A stretch of 64,000 nucleotides of DNA. It comes from Streptomyces bathyalis. Lineage in GTDB: Bacteria; Actinomycetota; Actinomycetes; Streptomycetales; Streptomycetaceae. A model generated the notes under the pieces. It worked only from the letters and a program-made list of their open reading frames with translations. It was not told the DNA's origin and made no database searches. The translations under genes were made by a program, and so were the position numbers. The stretch covers positions 5,267,501 through 5,331,500 of the forward strand of contig NZ_CP048882.1 of the NCBI RefSeq assembly GCF_015910445.1, in the 5' to 3' direction. This document shows, one piece after another, positions 60,901 through 64,000 of the stretch. Numbering within the stretch: position 1 is the stretch's first letter; each line of letters opens with the position of its first letter.

Positions 60901-63900
60901 GAACCTCACCGGCAACTTCACCGCCTCCTCCGACAGGACCGGCCCCGACTCCCACCCGGACAACCGGCGTCCGTATCTGATCGACATCGTCAGCCGGGTG
61001 CAGGACGGGCGTCTGCACATGGAGTGGACCTACAGCGAGGCCGCTCACCGGGAGGAGACGATCCAGGAGGTCGCCGAGCGCACGCTGGAGGTGCTGCGGC
61101 AGCTTGTGGGTGAGGCCCAGCGTGCGGACGTGGTGGGCTACACGCCCTCGGATCTCCCCCTCAGCGGTCTGTCGCAGTCGCAGATCAACGACCTTGTCGG
61201 CGGCTTGCGTTCGCTGCCGGAGTGGCAGTCCGGGGCGCTGCCTCGTCCGCTGGAGGACTGCTATCCGCAGACGCCGATCCAGCAGGGTCTGTGGTTCCAG
61301 AGCCAGTACGCGCAGGGCGAGGGCATCTACCACGTCCAGCAGATCCTCCGCATCGACCAGGACCTGGACGTCGAGGCGTTCCGGCAGAGCTGGGCGCAGG
61401 TGATGCGCCGTCACCCGATCATGCGCACCAGCTTCCGGGCGACGGAGGACAGCGAACCACTGCAGCTGGTCTGGGCCGACCTTCCCGTGCCGCTCCACGT
61501 GGAGGACTGGCGCGGCGAGAGCGCGGAGGAGCAGCAACAGCGCCTCAACGCCCACCTCGAGCAGGACCGCACCCGGGGCTTCGCCCCCCACGACATCCCG
61601 CAGTGGCGGATGCTGCTGGCCCGTACCGCCGACGAGAGCTACCAGCTGGTCTGGAGCGCTCACCACGCGATCCTCGACGGCTGGAGCATCAGCCTCATCC
61701 TGAACGACGCCGTCCAGTGGTACGGCGCGCTCACCCAGGGCCGGCACATCGAGCTGCTTCCGACCCGGCCCTACCGCGACTACGTGTCCTGGCTCGAGAA
61801 CCAGGACATGGAAGAGGCCGAGAGCTACTGGCGCGAGGCCCTGCAAGGAGTCGAAGAGGCCACGCCGCTGGCCGCCGAGAAGCGCCCGGAGGCCGAGAGC
61901 GACAACTCCGCGGAACCGGCCCCTCAGGCGAGGACGAACTTCTTCCTCAGCCAGGCCGAGACCACCGAGCTCCAGAGCTTCGCGCAGCAGCACCGACTCA
62001 CCCTCAACACCGTTCTGCAGGGCTGCTGGGCGCTGCTGCTGGGGCGCTACGCCGGCACGGACGACGTCGTCTTCGGAACGGTGACCTCCGGACGCCCGTC
62101 CGAGGTCGAAGGCGTGGAGCGCATGGTCGGCCTGTTCATCAACACGCTGCCTCTGCGGGTGCGACTGCCCGAGAACAGTTCCTCGCTCGAATGGCTCCAG
62201 GGTCTGCAGGAACAGAACACGCAGATGCGCCAGTTCGACTACAGCCCGCTGAGCCACGTCCAGCGGTGGAGCGAACTGCCCGCCGGCGCCCCGCTGTTCG
62301 AGAGCCTTTTCGTCTTCGAGAACTACCCCGAGGACGAAAACACCGAAGCAGCACTGCAGTTCACCGAGATGAGTTCGCAGGAACAGACGCACTACCCGCT
62401 CAACATCGTGATCACCGTGGGCGAGCGTATCGGCGTCAACGTCTTCTACGACACGCGGTGGTTCGACGAGGGCACGGTCGAGGCCGTCTTCGGGCACATG
62501 CGGCAGATCTGCCGCGAGCTGGCGGCCTCGCCGCGGAAGCCCCTCGCCCAGATCAGCATGCTCTCCGACGTCGAGCGCACCCGGATCCTCGACGAGTGGA
62601 GCACCGAGACCACATCGGACATCGACCACACCTATCTGCACGAACTCGTCGCCGCTCAGGCGCGGTTGACGCCCGACTCCGTCGCGGTGGTCCACGAGGA
62701 CGGGCAGCTCACGTACGCACAGCTCGACACCCGCTCCAACCAGCTCGCGCACTGGCTGCAGGCCCACGGCGTCGGACCCGAGGTCCTGGTGGGCCTGTGC
62801 CTGGAGCGTTCGCTGGAGGGCATCGTCGGCCTGCTCGGCATCCTCAAGGCGGGCGGGGCGTACGTCCCGGTCGACCCCCGGTACCCCCTCGACCGGATGA
62901 CGTACGTCGTCGAGGACGCGGGGATGCACCTGTTCCTCACGCAGTCGCACCTGCTGGAGAAGCTGCCGGGCGGGGACCTGCAGACCCTCTGCCTGGACTC
63001 CGAGTGGTCCTCGGTCGCCTCCCAGCCGACCGAGGCACCGTCGACGACCCTCACCCCGGAGAACCTCGCCTACATCATCTACACCTCGGGGTCGACCGGA
63101 AAACCGAAGGGCGTGATGGTCGCGCACCGCTGCATCCACCACGTGGTGCCGTGGATCCGCAAGAACGCGTGCTTCGACCAGCGTCAGAACGTGCTTCAGG
63201 TCGCGTCGCTGAGCTTCGACTTCTCCGTCTGGGAGATCATCCTTCCCCTCGTGACGGGCGGGACGCTCCACATACCGAGCAGCGGCACGCGCATGATCGG
63301 CACCGATCTGCACGACATACTCGCCGAACGTGCCATCGAGAGCCTGAACTTCACGCCGGGCGCGCTGGCCACCCTGCCGACGGACTCCCTGCCGCATCTG
63401 CGCAACCTCGTCGTCGGCGGTGAGGCCTACTCCGCGGACCTCATCCGGACATGGGCACCCGGCCGCGTGTTCTTCAACGTCTACGGGCCGACCGAGACGA
63501 CGATCTTCGCCTCCGGAACGCACACCGACGAGAACCTCGACACCATCCACATCGGCCGCCCGATCACCAACGTGCGTCTCTACGTGCTCGACGCCTACAT
63601 GCAGCCGGTCCCCGTGGGCGTGCCCGGTGAGCTCTACATTGGCGGCGTCGGCGTCACCCGCGGTTACATGAACCGCCCCGAGCTCACTGCGGAGTACTTC
63701 GTCGCGGACCCGTTCAGCGGCGAGCCCGGAAGCCGCCTCTACAAGAGCGGGGACCTCGTCAGATACCTCCCGGACGGCAACATCGAGTTCGTCCGCCGCA
63801 TCGACAACCAGGTGAAGATCCGCGGCTTCAGGATCGAGCTCGGCGAGATCGAATCGGTGCTCGACCAGCATGCGCTCGTCCACAGCTGCGCCGTGCTCGC

Positions 63901-64000
63901 CCAGCCGGACGGCTCGACCAAGCGGCTGGTCGCCTACGTGGCGCTCAACAAGGGAGCCGCGGACGTGACCGAGGTCCTCCGGGCCCACCTGAAGGAACAA
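57938..64000 (+). CDS. Non-ribosomal peptide synthetase, A-T-E-C-A... (3' end outside window)
   Basis: At least 2021 residues, open to the window edge. ATG 57938 overlaps the previous NRPS stop by 8 bp. A helical leader (MSEFLPQLENLSPEQQAMLR) may dock to the first protein. It begins directly with A3 (about 35-540, YVIYTSGSTGRPKGV at 181), whose pocket reads about D-I-W-S-T-G-G-V-G, not matched to a residue I know. T3 has LGGDS (Ser570). E has HHLVVDVVSW (755). C4 has DCYPQTPIQQG (1107) and HHAILDG (1242). A4 (about 1565 onward, YIIYTSGSTGKPKGV at 1712) reads about D-F-W-N-V-G-V-I-F, close to threonine codes. The end of A4 and everything after it is missing. Confidence 0.92.
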   Translation, partial: MSEFLPQLENLSPEQQAMLRLRLQQAKQQAAQPASFHELFEAWARRCPDRVAVSFGDSQLSYACLDRLSNRLAHLLRDRGVGRETLVGLSMPRSAEMIVGLLAIMKAGGAYVPLDPTYPRERLAYMVSDARLPVVLARRSVLGVLPESDALVLAVEDFWSELEKWPETAPVSGGTVDDLAYVIYTSGSTGRPKGVQVPHRGFRDISQWQYENYGLDTPQRVLQGTSLSFDISVWEFSAALLSGGTLILPPPDMQMTGPDLAGLLIEQGVENISLTPSALSTLPEDSLPFVRCITVGGEACPHDLVRVWAPGRAFFNGYGPTEATVGVCLARYEPDLERVHIGRPIRGTQLHVLDSRQQLLPVGVAGELHIGGAGLARGYLGRPDLTAEAFIANPFGSDEGSRLYRTGDLARFLPDGNIELLGRVDDQVKIRGFRVELGEIEAALAQHPEVRNAAVLLHADGPTKRLVAFVVCREPVETEVLQSFLGERLPGYMVPSVFVPLESLPVTTNRKVDRKALAALSWEEHAAAGREYVAPRSVVEEQLAEIWQTVLGTSQPVSVHDDFFSLGGDSILSLQVIFRAKQRGLYFTVKQLFQYQTIAELAPVVEQQDVPTVRAEQGLVTGPVELTPIQRWFFAQDFAQPHHFNQSVLVEVDAGLSSQQWEVVVRRVLEQHDGLRTRFFQDGAGWRAELAGLPETVPLQVHDLSSYAAEEREERLLEIAQQTQSGIDLSEPPLFRAVLFTGDENGKSQLLLVAHHLVVDVVSWRVVLEDLGALAEQLRVGRDLVLPAKSSSWQQWAARLGEEARSSETAAESVYWGEQAGAACALPMDGPADDNTVGRSRVYEAVLTADEARALLQDVPAAFNTRVNDVLLTAVASAVGAWSEDAHVRLDVEGHGREELFDDVDVSRTAGWFTTISPVRLPVPRSSALGEGLKRVKEVLRERPRQGIGYGLLAHGPADTGTDSCEPTVLGEPSTAQISFNYLGQFDGNLTGNFTASSDRTGPDSHPDNRRPYLIDIVSRVQDGRLHMEWTYSEAAHREETIQEVAERTLEVLRQLVGEAQRADVVGYTPSDLPLSGLSQSQINDLVGGLRSLPEWQSGALPRPLEDCYPQTPIQQGLWFQSQYAQGEGIYHVQQILRIDQDLDVEAFRQSWAQVMRRHPIMRTSFRATEDSEPLQLVWADLPVPLHVEDWRGESAEEQQQRLNAHLEQDRTRGFAPHDIPQWRMLLARTADESYQLVWSAHHAILDGWSISLILNDAVQWYGALTQGRHIELLPTRPYRDYVSWLENQDMEEAESYWREALQGVEEATPLAAEKRPEAESDNSAEPAPQARTNFFLSQAETTELQSFAQQHRLTLNTVLQGCWALLLGRYAGTDDVVFGTVTSGRPSEVEGVERMVGLFINTLPLRVRLPENSSSLEWLQGLQEQNTQMRQFDYSPLSHVQRWSELPAGAPLFESLFVFENYPEDENTEAALQFTEMSSQEQTHYPLNIVITVGERIGVNVFYDTRWFDEGTVEAVFGHMRQICRELAASPRKPLAQISMLSDVERTRILDEWSTETTSDIDHTYLHELVAAQARLTPDSVAVVHEDGQLTYAQLDTRSNQLAHWLQAHGVGPEVLVGLCLERSLEGIVGLLGILKAGGAYVPVDPRYPLDRMTYVVEDAGMHLFLTQSHLLEKLPGGDLQTLCLDSEWSSVASQPTEAPSTTLTPENLAYIIYTSGSTGKPKGVMVAHRCIHHVVPWIRKNACFDQRQNVLQVASLSFDFSVWEIILPLVTGGTLHIPSSGTRMIGTDLHDILAERAIESLNFTPGALATLPTDSLPHLRNLVVGGEAYSADLIRTWAPGRVFFNVYGPTETTIFASGTHTDENLDTIHIGRPITNVRLYVLDAYMQPVPVGVPGELYIGGVGVTRGYMNRPELTAEYFVADPFSGEPGSRLYKSGDLVRYLPDGNIEFVRRIDNQVKIRGFRIELGEIESVLDQHALVHSCAVLAQPDGSTKRLVAYVALNKGAADVTEVLRAHLKEQ
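59039..62331 (+). repeat. T-E-C cassette, copy 2 of a large direct repeat
   Basis: Second copy of the 3.3-kb segment at 54119-57478, offset by about 4.9 kb. It lacks the 24-bp minisatellite and carries its own variable patches (about 60120-60175, 60820-60975, 61510-61580, 61850-61990). The high identity over the T-E core and the start of C suggests recent duplication or ongoing gene conversion. Confidence 0.85.

Noticed and set aside
59195..64000. Very long minus-strand frame opposite the second NRPS gene
   Set aside because: Same shadow effect. Its Leu/Arg/His/Gln-rich composition has no domain content.

Overview
The window looks like a chromosomal stretch of a Streptomyces-type actinomycete. 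GC is very high, GTG and TTG starts are common, Tat and lipoprotein signals are frequent, and there is a DmdR/IdeR-type iron box, a mycothiol enzyme (Mca), a Ku protein, DUF6230/DUF6114 proteins and a sugar ABC importer without its own ATPase. No tRNA, rRNA, CRISPR array, insertion sequence or attachment site was seen.

Layout. (1) 1-1396: iron-box-controlled start of an EfeO-like lipoprotein gene (leftward, cut by the window edge), then a small lipoprotein and a membrane protein. (2) 1389-11954: a leftward three-subunit molybdenum hydroxylase, the wreck of an antibiotic-biosynthesis-monooxygenase-like gene, then an IclR regulator divergent from an MFS transporter, a zinc alcohol dehydrogenase, an L-rhamnonate dehydratase-like enolase-superfamily protein and a fumarylacetoacetate-hydrolase-family enzyme. 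Together the last five read as a deoxy-sugar-acid catabolic unit. A DUF574-type methyltransferase follows. (3) 12086-15517: glutamate decarboxylase, Ku and a methyltransferase. (4) 15585-19266: a compact leftward ctaD-ctaF-qcrB respiratory set lacking the partner subunits. (5) 19424-32546: a leftward glycan-utilisation locus with LacI regulator, solute-binding protein, two permeases, GH39-like hydrolase, glucoamylase-like secreted enzyme, type I sulfatase, its formylglycine-generating enzyme and a Tat-exported GH35-like enzyme. At least four copies of a LacI-type operator are spread through it.

(6) 33066-38786: a DUF6230/DUF6114/secreted-protein trio, two gas-vesicle-associated-type proteins (SRPBCC plus a charged-tail protein) with no gvpA in view, and an ABC-2 exporter. 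(7) 39188-45757: a subtilisin-like protein that has lost its catalytic His, Ser and oxyanion Asn, then two tandem membrane proteins sharing an N-terminal module but carrying different catalytic domains (M23 peptidase versus metallophosphoesterase), then mca. (8) 47089-64000: the start of a non-ribosomal peptide synthetase cluster, running off the window. Its order is C*-A-MT-T-C-A(Val)-T-E-C // A-T-E-C-A(Thr-like)-..., where C* has a substituted active-site motif.

The items that stand out most are the pseudo-subtilisin, the domain-swapped M23/phosphoesterase pair, the LacI operator set around a sulfated-glycan locus, and several structural oddities of the NRPS: the HY motif in C1, a four-unit 24-bp minisatellite in one E domain, a 3.3-kb T-E-C duplication, and a module split between C and A. 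Functions are read from sequence motifs only. No database search was possible.
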